Shown piece after piece: positions 36,041 to 43,423 of a stretch of DNA of 64,000 nt. This DNA is from GCA-001856825 sp038729485 (GTDB lineage: Archaea > Thermoplasmatota > Thermoplasmata > Thermoplasmatales > GCA-001856825), in contig JAVYRX010000005.1 in assembly GCA_038729485.1 (NCBI GenBank), positions 1-64,000 on the forward strand, in the 5' to 3' direction. Made by a program: the position numbers and the translations under genes. Position 1 is the first letter of the stretch. Each line of letters starts with the position of its first letter. The notes beneath the pieces are model-generated. The model ran no database searches. It saw only the letters and a program-made list of their open reading frames with translations, and had not been told where the DNA came from.

Positions 36041-37111
36041 CTAAGCAGTCCCTCCATCCCTAAGAGTCATTATTCCCCTGATGTCTAGATATTCCATGTT
36101 TTGTTCAAAGTAGGGAATACCGGTCTTTTCAAAGAATTTCTCCCACCCTATTCTGTCAACCCAGTCCGCGATCCTTTCTCCTTTCCTGGCATCCTTCTTC
36201 CAGGTATCAACAATCCTGACCACTGCAGCTACGGTTTTAGGATAGTATGGTGGCTCATTAGGAAGGTAAGGTATTACAATCCTCGAGAGAGTGGTGCCAA
36301 CCCTTGATGGAACGGCCTTCCCTCCAATTGCGATTGCGTGTCCGTCTGTTTTTTCAGGTGTTTCAAATATTATTCCAGCACATGCCCCTACGCATAGGCC
36401 ACAGCCTATGCACAGATTTCCCCTAATTTCAAGGGTTTTGGAACCGTCCGGCAGCTGCTTTATCTGAATTGCCCCTACCGGGCAGGTATATGCCGTTCCC
36501 TGGAGATCGCATTTTGCCACGTCTGGCGTTATTATGGGAATTTCAGTATGAATGCCACTTATAGATATATCTGTAAGGAAGCTGTTTCCACAGGAACTAG
36601 GACATCCGGATGCAGCAACGGTCAATTTTGCAGGCAATTCTTCCTTGTTGAAGTATTTGCCAAGCGCGTTTGCAATATTTTGAACAATGGACGGCGCGTC
36701 TGTTGCCGCCAAAGCACAGTGAAAATAACCGGCACAGGACGTCAGGCTCCACAGGTGTCCGTCCCATCCTCCAACGGGAAAACCGAGGGCCATGAGATCA
36801 GTCCTCAATGCGATTGCATCCTTCAAGTCCTTAGTTATGAATTCCATGTTGATCGCTCCGGTGAATCTCATACTACCTCCGGAATATTTACGAGCAAGAG
36901 CAGAAATTTTCCTCATCGTTTCAGTACTGTATCTCCCATTTGGGGTTGAACCCGCCCTCACTGTGTATATCTTATTTCCGTTTATATCTACATGCTCAAC
37001 TATTCCAGGTTCCACTATCTTATGCGATTTCCATTTGCCGATGGAATCTTTTAAATAAGTGGGTATGAAGTTTGTGTATGGTCTGGGTGGCCCTTCCTGC
37101 AATTTAATCAC
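36041..37111 (-). CDS. dsrB: Dissimilatory sulfite reductase beta subunit
   Basis: Catalytic subunit of the siroheme-[4Fe-4S] enzyme reducing sulfite with DsrC. The siroheme-proximal cluster motif is C126-x5-C132 plus C170-x3-C174 (SGCPSSCG). An inserted ferredoxin domain has C201, C210 (TCPVGAI) and C234-x2-C237-x2-C240-x3-C244. 356 residues, the usual size. It overlaps dsrA by 8 bp. Assimilatory sulfite reductases lack the split alpha/beta arrangement and the ferredoxin insert, so the dissimilatory call is firm. Confidence 0.95.
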   Translation of the reverse strand: MIKLQEGPPRPYTNFIPTYLKDSIGKWKSHKIVEPGIVEHVDINGNKIYTVRAGSTPNGRYSTETMRKISALARKYSGGSMRFTGAINMEFITKDLKDAIALRTDLMALGFPVGGWDGHLWSLTSCAGYFHCALAATDAPSIVQNIANALGKYFNKEELPAKLTVAASGCPSSCGNSFLTDISISGIHTEIPIITPDVAKCDLQGTAYTCPVGAIQIKQLPDGSKTLEIRGNLCIGCGLCVGACAGIIFETPEKTDGHAIAIGGKAVPSRVGTTLSRIVIPYLPNEPPYYPKTVAAVVRIVDTWKKDARKGERIADWVDRIGWEKFFEKTGIPYFEQNMEYLDIRGIMTLRDGGTA

Positions 37112-38288
37112 CTCCCACAGCTTTGTTTACTTCTTTCGGAATTTCCTCTCTGGCTTTCTCATCCACGGCATAGAATACATTTGTCCTTAGGTCTTTAGAA
37201 TTCATCGCCCTTGGTTTTTCTTTCAGCATATCTAAGAATCCCTTCATTCCAACTCTCAATAGCATATCTCCAATCCTCTCTTTCCTGGCTGCCTGATCAA
37301 TGTAAACCTCAACTATCCTGTCAATAATGTCAAGTGCTTCATCAGGCGAGTTGAGCTTAGTTAGTAATTTTCCAGTCAGCGGTCCCTTCTTTCCTCTTAA
37401 TTTTCCCCCGATGTAAATGAGGTATTCTTTCTCCTTTCCGGGCATTATTGCGCCTTTACTCTTCCTAACGCACAACATGCATTGATTGCAGTCTTCTCCT
37501 CTGATGCTTATCGTATTTCCAAGGCGGGAGATTGCACCTGTAGGACAATTGTTCACAATCCGATCGATTTCCTCGTTTGTCAAATTTTTGATAAGGCTTT
37601 CATTCACGTCTGGAGCGCCCTTCCATGACCCTACTATCCCGATATCTGCTTTTTGAGTTGCTCTTCCGCAGTCAATAGGGCAACCGGAAACCTTAACCTT
37701 CACCTTGTGGGGAAATGTTGGATACTTGGCAAAATCGTTGTATCTATCATAAAATTTATCTCTGAACTCTTCCGTATTTAGATTAGAATATTCACACAGA
37801 GCGCTCCCAACACAGGTAGTCGTTGCCCTAAATGCATCGCCTGTTGAACCACATTCGTAGCCATTTTGTCTTAGTTCGGCAATGAAATCCCTTATTTTTT
37901 CCTTAGGTATTCCGGGCACTTCTATATCCTCTCCAGTGCTTATGGCGTGAATAAGGCCAACTCCATACTTATCCGCAAGTTCACATAACTTGTCTAGCAT
38001 GTCGGAAGTCACAAAATTTCCGGAGGGAATCAGAATTCTTACGATGTTAGCACTCTCTCCGATGTCAGGCCTGCTCGTTACTCTCATGAGGATTCCGGTT
38101 GGGGCTCCTGGCACAGAAACGTAGCCACCGGTCGTAAATAAATCACGTTTCAATGCTAAAGAAGCCCCGTACAAATCCACGGGATATCGAGTCTTTTGTG
38201 CCTCTTTTACGAAATTTGGCCATTCGCCCTTCTTGAGGTCGTCTAGTATTTTTCTTCCTCTAACAACTTCTTCTGGCAATTCCGTCAT
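37104..38288 (-). CDS. dsrA: Dissimilatory sulfite reductase alpha subunit
   Basis: Structural and siroheme-binding partner of DsrB. Cluster motif C159-x5-C165 (TTTCVGSALCEYSN) plus C203-x3-C207 (VSGCPIDCGRA), and the ferredoxin insert C248 (NNCPTGAI) with C267-x2-C270-x2-C273. 394 residues, normal length. The gene overlaps the small Cys-rich protein upstream by 4 bp and dsrB downstream by 8 bp, so the alpha2beta2 core is translationally coupled. All expected cluster cysteines are intact, arguing for an active enzyme. Confidence 0.95.
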   Translation of the reverse strand: MTELPEEVVRGRKILDDLKKGEWPNFVKEAQKTRYPVDLYGASLALKRDLFTTGGYVSVPGAPTGILMRVTSRPDIGESANIVRILIPSGNFVTSDMLDKLCELADKYGVGLIHAISTGEDIEVPGIPKEKIRDFIAELRQNGYECGSTGDAFRATTTCVGSALCEYSNLNTEEFRDKFYDRYNDFAKYPTFPHKVKVKVSGCPIDCGRATQKADIGIVGSWKGAPDVNESLIKNLTNEEIDRIVNNCPTGAISRLGNTISIRGEDCNQCMLCVRKSKGAIMPGKEKEYLIYIGGKLRGKKGPLTGKLLTKLNSPDEALDIIDRIVEVYIDQAARKERIGDMLLRVGMKGFLDMLKEKPRAMNSKDLRTNVFYAVDEKAREEIPKEVNKAVGGD

Positions 38289-38587
38289 TTTTTTCCACCC
38301 CTAAACTCATCTAAGGCAAATTTTGTTCCAACAACGTAACCTTTATTTTTTAGATATTGAGAAAACTGGTTTTGTTCGTCCTGGCCTAGTTCTACCTTTA
38401 TGATTGGTATCTCACTTTCGTTGGCTTCTATCTTTTCGCATTTAGGAATAACATTAATGCAATTTGGGCATATCTGGTCCCTCGTGAGAAGGTACTTCAT
38501 TCTTTTTGATCTCACGGGATTTGAGGCCTCCTCCTCCGTAAAGATATCGATTGCGTATCCGCATATTGGACATACAAGATAGATCAT
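38285..38587 (-). CDS. Small Cys-rich (zinc-ribbon-like) protein in the dsr operon
   Basis: 100 residues, inserted between dsrC (0-bp gap) and dsrA (4-bp ATGA overlap), so it is certainly part of the operon. Cysteines C6-x2-C9 (CPICG) and C40-x2-C43 (CPNC), plus C50, fit a zinc ribbon or a small iron-sulfur site. The C-terminal half (about 60-100) is charged and looks alpha/beta. It is not DsrD (no winged-helix pattern) and I do not recognise the family. Its place suggests a role in assembly, regulation or electron delivery for DsrAB. Confidence 0.7.
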   Translation of the reverse strand: MIYLVCPICGYAIDIFTEEEASNPVRSKRMKYLLTRDQICPNCINVIPKCEKIEANESEIPIIKVELGQDEQNQFSQYLKNKGYVVGTKFALDEFRGGKK

Positions 38588-38938
38588 CTACACACACCCC
38601 GTAGGTTTAGGAGCCCCAGCCATCCTACAGGCTCCCTTTGCAGGGCCCGTTGGGAATAGCTGGTATATGGTCTTAAGATCAAATCCAGTACTTTTTGTAA
38701 GCATCCTAATCGGTGGGCAACTGTCGTAGGTTAGATAATATTCACGCAGATAATTTATGATCTTCCAGTGCTCGTCTGTGAGCGTTGAAATGCCCTCTTC
38801 TGCAGAAATCGCATTCACAAATTCTGGGCACCAGTCTGCTGGGTTTAAGATAAAACCATCCTCGTCAATTTGTATGTCCTTGTAAGACCCATCTTTCAGC
38901 TTAACTTTTACAACTTTATTGTTGCTTTGCTCGGCCAT
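38588..38938 (-). CDS. dsrC: DsrC: sulfur carrier/co-substrate of DsrAB
   Basis: Small protein whose two C-terminal cysteines form the trisulfide with the sulfite-derived sulfur. Numbered from ATG 38938, C104 and the penultimate C115 are separated by ten residues (CRMAGAPKPTGC), the functional CX10C arm that distinguishes DsrC from TusE. The GTG three codons upstream (38947) is less likely, because a TAGGTG Shine-Dalgarno is correctly spaced for ATG 38938. 116 residues. First gene of the operon. Electrons to the trisulfide should come from DsrMK. Confidence 0.95.
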   Translation of the reverse strand: MAEQSNNKVVKVKLKDGSYKDIQIDEDGFILNPADWCPEFVNAISAEEGISTLTDEHWKIINYLREYYLTYDSCPPIRMLTKSTGFDLKTIYQLFPTGPAKGACRMAGAPKPTGCV

Positions 38939-39013
38939 AAATAGCACCTAGCTTAGCATAGTAAAATTAATTATCAATTGGACACCTTACAGATTAGGTA
39001 AAATACGACAGAA

Positions 39014-39062
39014 TTGGCTTTAATCGCGTTGACGGTTGCGGCCTGGTCTAAAAAATTATATT
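39014..39062 (-). promoter_or_regulatory. dsr operon promoter and leader motif
   Basis: On the minus strand a TATA-like GAATATAATTTTTT (about 39050-39063) is followed by GGCCG (39043-39039), TCAACGC (39032-39026) and GCCAA (39018-39014), 76 bases before the dsrC ATG. CGC/GCG and GGC/GCC can pair to form a small two-part stem. The same three words occur in the same order in the aprB leader. Confidence 0.45.
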
Positions 39063-39063
39063 C

Positions 39064-39498
39064 TATCTCAGCTGAAGCTTAAAAGTAATTACGCAGCCTT
39101 ATTTTGTTTAACAGAGTATAATCCTTAAGAGATTATCAAAGTGTTCAAAGGATCTGAATAGGCTGCAGAATGATATTATTAAATACGAGACGTGGATAGT
39201 TCGCAACCGGATTATTAGAACGTTAAACAGTATTCTCACGACTGTAATTCTAGGCACATCGTAGCTTATTGATGTGACAGATCTAATTACTGCGTTAATA
39301 ACCAGATGCGATGAAACGTAGACCGATTGATTTCGTATACAAATTAAACAAATGGTTATAATTTATAGCAAATCTTCTGGATTGAACTCTAAAAACAAGC
39401 ACAATTTTATTTTTCTCTGAATCCAGATTACTCTGGATTTTCAGTCTAGCTAGTTTTACTTTTTTCAATATGAAGAAATCAATGAATGAATAGATCTA
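39064..39498. other. Non-coding stretch between dsrC and dsrE, with a hairpin
   Basis: AT-rich DNA with no credible ORF. A 7-bp perfect stem with a 6-nt loop, AATCCAG-ATTACT-CTGGATT, lies at 39420-39439 and is followed by a CTAGCTAG palindrome and a T-rich run (plus strand). This looks like a terminator for an unseen small transcript, or simply a structured spacer. No tRNA-like fold was found. Confidence 0.35.
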
Positions 39499-39629
39499 AA
39501 TTTCATAAAGAATCCAAGTGGATCAATTTCATAAATTTTATAGAATGGGCCTTGAATTATGTGGGGCTGTACCAAACCTTGGCGGTACTTAAGCATTGGG
39601 CTATTATGCTTATTTCCCGAATGCTTAAG
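39499..39629 (+). promoter_or_regulatory. dsrE promoter with direct repeat and long leader hairpin
   Basis: An 11-bp direct repeat AATTTCATAAA occurs at 39499-39509 and 39525-39535; the second copy overlaps the likely TATA (ATAAATTT). Downstream, CTTAAGCATTGGG (39588-39600) pairs with CCCGAATGCTTAAG (39616-39629): ten pairs, one bulged G, three more pairs, 15-nt loop. A smaller GTACC/GGTAC pair (39569-39573, 39584-39588) competes with it. The ATG lies 36 bases after the hairpin without a Shine-Dalgarno. Confidence 0.45.
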
Positions 39630-39665
39630 GGAGTGGATTAAACTCTTAGATCAACATTTTAAACC

Positions 39666-40040
39666 ATGAGCCAAGGAGAGATCTCAAAGAACAAGAAGAT
39701 AGCATTTTTTTCCATGGTTCCTCCAAGTGACAATGCAAGACTAGAAACAATGTTGGGCTATGCTAACGCAGCTGCGTTAATGGACTATGAAACTTTGATT
39801 TTCTTCTATCTAGATGGAGCCATAATAGGAAAGAAGCAGGTCTTTGAAAAATTGGATCAAAAAATTAGGGACAGAGTTAAGGAATCCCTGGACAACGAAG
39901 TCATATTACGAATATGCTCACTTGCAGCCAAGACGTTCGGAATAGACAAGTCCAATTTAGTCCCAGGGTTTGAAATAGCGGGAATAGCGTTTTTCTTTGC
40001 CTACGCTGAGGATGCCGATATAGTTCTTTCTTGGAGTTAA
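39666..40040 (+). CDS. DsrE-like sulfur-transfer family protein
   Basis: 124 residues of DsrE/DsrF fold pattern: beta strand KIAFFSMVPP, helix MLGYANAAALMDYETLIFF, a cysteine in VILRICSLAAKTFGI (about residue 82) at the position where the family carries its sulfur-binding Cys, and VPGFEIAGIAFFFAYAEDADIVLSW. It stands alone, without DsrF or DsrH. It probably carries or reduces protein-bound sulfur linked to DsrC. Monocistronic, convergent with the regulator gene 35 bp downstream. Confidence 0.75.
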   Translation: MSQGEISKNKKIAFFSMVPPSDNARLETMLGYANAAALMDYETLIFFYLDGAIIGKKQVFEKLDQKIRDRVKESLDNEVILRICSLAAKTFGIDKSNLVPGFEIAGIAFFFAYAEDADIVLSWS

Positions 40041-40075
40041 TAGAAGTACCAATTGAAGTGTTATCCCGGGTAATG

Positions 40076-40681
40076 TCACGACTCGTAAAGGTAGTTAGAT
40101 ACAGTTTTCTTTAATCCTCTTCTGAGCAGTTCTGAGAGAGAAGCGGGAGTAACGCCTAGGAAGTGAGAAAGCTCCGTCAATGATATCCTGCCTTCTATGT
40201 CAAAATAGCCTTTCCTAAGAGCTTCTTCCAATGCATATCTTTCCTTTTGGGTCAATTCCTGATGCATAAATGGTGAAACGCTCATTATTGTATATTTCAA
40301 TCCCGTGTTATCCAATTCCTTCTTGAAAAGCTTGAGATCCCCTCTTGAAGCAATTAGGAACCTGACTTGCACATGATTTTTGCCTATTGAATGTGTTCCG
40401 ATAGGGTTTATGAAGTGGATTTTTGAGACCAAGCTGCAAACAGAGCAGCTAGGACTTTCTATCCAGAATGCTCCATTTCCGACCCTGCGGAGCTTGAGGT
40501 TTTTTAATCTGGAAACATCTATGGGGTCGCATGAGTCCGTCGGCTTAACTCTATGAAGCGTATAGTCAGGTCTCATGAGAAGCCTAACTATAGTGCAATT
40601 GACGTCGGCCAAGGCATTTGTAACTATGCAGTCTTCCCTTTCAATTTCGACAACTACTTCCAGGGCAGTTTTGGCTGTCAT
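40076..40681 (-). CDS. Transcription regulator, HTH_10 (Bat-like) with Cys-rich sensor domain
   Basis: The C-terminal 60 residues (LTQKERYALEEALRKGYF, then ISLTELSHFLGVTPASLSELLRRG) are a clear HTH_10 domain of the bacterio-opsin-activator type. The N-terminal 140 residues contain five cysteines, C18, C29, C51 and the pair C79-x2-C82, which could bind an Fe-S cluster, zinc or a thiol signal. 201 residues. It is transcribed divergently from aprB and sits between the two sulfur operons, so it is the natural candidate regulator of both (inference). Confidence 0.82.
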   Translation of the reverse strand: MTAKTALEVVVEIEREDCIVTNALADVNCTIVRLLMRPDYTLHRVKPTDSCDPIDVSRLKNLKLRRVGNGAFWIESPSCSVCSLVSKIHFINPIGTHSIGKNHVQVRFLIASRGDLKLFKKELDNTGLKYTIMSVSPFMHQELTQKERYALEEALRKGYFDIEGRISLTELSHFLGVTPASLSELLRRGLKKTVSNYLYES

Positions 40682-40887
40682 ATCACTTTACTACCCCTAT
40701 GTATATTCCATTCATAAACCTTTTAGCATGTAATGTGGCAGAATTAACTTACGAACTTCGGTCAATCAAAATTCTTCATTCGAAATACAACCTCCAATAA
40801 ATGTAGAGAATGAGAAAAATATGTCACATCACGCTTCTATAATTGGCAATTTTTAGAGCAGCAAGCCTTACGGATAAAGGTATAGTC

Positions 40888-40976
40888 TTTTATAATTTTC
40901 GTAAATTTAACCTTATAGACTAGCTTGGCCGTGCGTAAATCAACGCATGCCAATAGAAGAGGCTAGACTATAGGAG
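40888..40976 (+). promoter_or_regulatory. apr-qmo promoter and long hairpin covering the Shine-Dalgarno
   Basis: TATA-like TTTATAATTTT at 40888-40898. An outer stem pairs 40911-40924 with 40962-40974 (12 pairs, one bulged T, one A-A mismatch). An inner stem pairs 40925-40936 with 40943-40953 (11 pairs including one G-T, one bulged C, loop AAATCA). The 3' arm ends in CTATAGG, so it includes the first Gs of the GGAG Shine-Dalgarno at 40973-40976, 12 bases before ATG 40989. If the transcript starts near 40918, part of the 5' arm is lost, so a DNA operator is the alternative. Confidence 0.5.
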
Positions 40977-40988
40977 TTGTAGATAATA

Positions 40989-41441
40989 ATGCCGACTTAT
41001 GTAAACCCAGAGAAATGTGATGGTTGTAAAGCGCTAGCTAGAACTGCCTGTCAGTACATATGTCCAAACGACCTGATGCTGCTGGACATGACGAAAATGA
41101 AGGCATATAATCAGGAGCCAGATATGTGCTGGGAGTGCTTTTCATGTATAAAGACATGCCCAAAGGATGCAATTGAGGCAAGGGGATATGCGGATTTTGT
41201 CCCCCTTGGAGCAAAGGTTACACCTAAAAGAGGGACCGACTCAATTTTGTGGACCGTTAGGTTCAGAAACGGGAAGATCCTGAGATTCAAGTTTCCAATT
41301 AGGTCAACACCTTGGGATTCTATTGATCCATTTCAGGGTTTTGAATCTCCCACTTTGAACATGCTAAAAGGTCCCGAATTAGCGGGTGGCCATGAATGCA
41401 AAGATCCCCAAAAGATCACGCTAAAGAAAAAGGGAGCCTAA
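40989..41441 (+). CDS. aprB: Adenylylsulfate (APS) reductase beta subunit
   Basis: Iron-sulfur subunit carrying electrons from Qmo to the FAD of AprA. Two [4Fe-4S] sites: C10-x2-C13-x7-C21-x3-C25 (with the characteristic enlarged loop KALARTACQYICP) and C47-x2-C50-x2-C53-x3-C57. The C-terminal tail (about 75-150) is the arm that wraps AprA in known structures. 150 residues, the usual size. First gene of aprBA-qmoABC. ATG start with a weak, distant GGAG. Confidence 0.95.
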   Translation: MPTYVNPEKCDGCKALARTACQYICPNDLMLLDMTKMKAYNQEPDMCWECFSCIKTCPKDAIEARGYADFVPLGAKVTPKRGTDSILWTVRFRNGKILRFKFPIRSTPWDSIDPFQGFESPTLNMLKGPELAGGHECKDPQKITLKKKGA

Positions 41442-41455
41442 GGGGTGAAAAATAT

Positions 41456-43396
41456 ATGGCTGTTGAATCTTATAAGAAAATTGAAACCTATAAGGCATCC
41501 GATGTTCAGACAAAGGTAGTCGAGACTGATGTCTTGATAATAGGGGGAGGGATGTCAGGCTGCGGAGCGGCTTATGAAGCAGCTTACTGGGCTAAGGCAG
41601 CGGGAAAGAACGTAACTCTTGTCGAGAAGGCCGCCATAGAAAGAAGTGGGGCAGTCGCCCATGGCCTCTCTGCAATAAATTGTTATCTTGGACTGTCAGG
41701 AAGGTCACAATTTACAAATAATAAACCAATAACGCTTGAAGAATTCGCCAGATACGTAACCCTTGATATGATGGGAGTCTCAAGAGAAGACCTTGTTGTA
41801 GACTATGCGAGAAACGTGGATGATTCTGTTCATCTCTTTGAGAAATGGGGCCTCCCGATATGGAAGGATGAGAACGGAAAATATGTCAGAGAGGGAAGAT
41901 GGCAGATAATGATCAACGGGGAATCGTACAAGCCTATAGTGGCAGAGGCAGCCAAGAAAGCAATAGGTGAAGCGAACATATACGAGAGGGTCTACATAAC
42001 GCATCTCCTATTGGATAAGGATGACAGGAGCAAGGTTGCTGGTGCGGTGGGATTCAGCGTGAGGGATCCGATATTCTACGTCTTTAAGGCTAAGGCCGTT
42101 ATCATTGCCACAGGGGGAGCTACCGGCCTGTTTAGACCTAAGAGCACCGGTGAGGGAATGGGAAGAATATGGTACGCTGTTTTCAATACCGGCTCAGGTT
42201 ACGCAATGGCAATAGAGGCAGGTGCACACACTACTCAGATGGAACACAGATTCATACCGACTAGATTCAAGGATGGTTACGGACCAGTTGGAGCATGGTT
42301 CCTCCTATTCAAGAGCAGGGCTACGAACGCGTATGGAATGGATTACACAGAAAATACAGCTGCAATAGAAAAATACAAGCCCTACGCCAACGCATCACCT
42401 GTACCTACGCCGCTTAGGAATCATCAGATGATTGAAGAGATGGTTCAGGGGCGCGGCCCAATATACATGAGAACTGAAGAAGCCCTCCAGAAGCTTTCAG
42501 CAGGTGACCCAAAGAATACTAAAAAGTTGCTCGAAGATGCATGGGAGGATTTCCTAGATATGACAATAGATCAGGCACTCCTTTGGGCAGCCACCAATAC
42601 GGAGCCAGAAAATGCACCTTCTGAGATTGTTGCTGCGGAGCCATACCTGATGGGTTCGCACTCTGGATGTGCAGGCCTATGGGTGTGCGGTCCTGAAGAT
42701 TTAATGCCAGATGAATACAAGAAATTGTTTCCCCTTTCGTATAACAGGATGACAACCCTAAAGGGGTTGTTTGCAATAGGCGACAACGCAGGTGCGAGCC
42801 CTCATAAATTCTCTAGCGGTTCATTTACTGAAGGAAGAATAGCGGGAAAGGAGGCAATAAGGTACGCAGTTGAACAGGGCGATGCAACAGTTGACGACTC
42901 TAAGATAGAAGAGCTGAAGAAGAAAATATTCAAACCGATGGAAACGTACGATCAATTCAAAAATGCTACGACCGCTGAGGAGGTTAATCCAAACTACCTA
43001 TTTCCTAAGCAGACATTATGGAGGCTCCAGAAACTCATGGACGAATATGCAGGCGGCCCTTCTACCTGGTTCAGGACAAATGACCACATGCTCAATGAGG
43101 GTCTTAAGAAATTGCGCCTTCTGAGGGAGGACATGGATAAGGTTGCAGCAAGAAACCTGCATGAGCTGATGCGAGCGTGGGAAATGAACCACAGGATAAC
43201 CGTTGCTGAGGCACACATGGAGCACCTTAGATTCAGAAAAGAAACTAGATGGCCCGGGTATTACTATAGGACGGACTATCCGGAAATAAACGACAATGAA
43301 TGGAAATGTTTCACCGTGGGGAGGAAGAATCCTGCAACAGGAAACTGGGACATTCAAAAGGTGCCTTTCATTCAGGTGGCAGATTACACAATCTGA
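41456..43396 (+). CDS. aprA: Adenylylsulfate (APS) reductase alpha subunit
   Basis: FAD subunit reducing APS to sulfite and AMP. From ATG 41456 the FAD-binding start is DVLIIGGGMSGCGAAYEA (25-42), followed by VEKAAIERSGAVAHGLSAIN and, later, ATGGATGLFRP and EMEHRF-like QMEHRFIPTRFKDGYGPVG around the substrate site. 646 residues, matching characterised AprA. A GGGGTG Shine-Dalgarno at 41442-41447 supports this start; the frame also opens at 41396 inside aprB. Fumarate-reductase family members are excluded by length and the adjacent aprB. Confidence 0.95.
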   Translation: MAVESYKKIETYKASDVQTKVVETDVLIIGGGMSGCGAAYEAAYWAKAAGKNVTLVEKAAIERSGAVAHGLSAINCYLGLSGRSQFTNNKPITLEEFARYVTLDMMGVSREDLVVDYARNVDDSVHLFEKWGLPIWKDENGKYVREGRWQIMINGESYKPIVAEAAKKAIGEANIYERVYITHLLLDKDDRSKVAGAVGFSVRDPIFYVFKAKAVIIATGGATGLFRPKSTGEGMGRIWYAVFNTGSGYAMAIEAGAHTTQMEHRFIPTRFKDGYGPVGAWFLLFKSRATNAYGMDYTENTAAIEKYKPYANASPVPTPLRNHQMIEEMVQGRGPIYMRTEEALQKLSAGDPKNTKKLLEDAWEDFLDMTIDQALLWAATNTEPENAPSEIVAAEPYLMGSHSGCAGLWVCGPEDLMPDEYKKLFPLSYNRMTTLKGLFAIGDNAGASPHKFSSGSFTEGRIAGKEAIRYAVEQGDATVDDSKIEELKKKIFKPMETYDQFKNATTAEEVNPNYLFPKQTLWRLQKLMDEYAGGPSTWFRTNDHMLNEGLKKLRLLREDMDKVAARNLHELMRAWEMNHRITVAEAHMEHLRFRKETRWPGYYYRTDYPEINDNEWKCFTVGRKNPATGNWDIQKVPFIQVADYTI

Positions 43397-43423
43397 ATTT
43401 TCCTTTTTATCCGGTGACACCTA

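Noticed and set aside
36041..38288. Assimilatory sulfite or nitrite reductase as an alternative for the two siroheme proteins
   Set aside because: Two separate alpha and beta subunits each with a ferredoxin insert, plus dsrC, dsrM and dsrK in the same operon, are specific to the dissimilatory enzyme.
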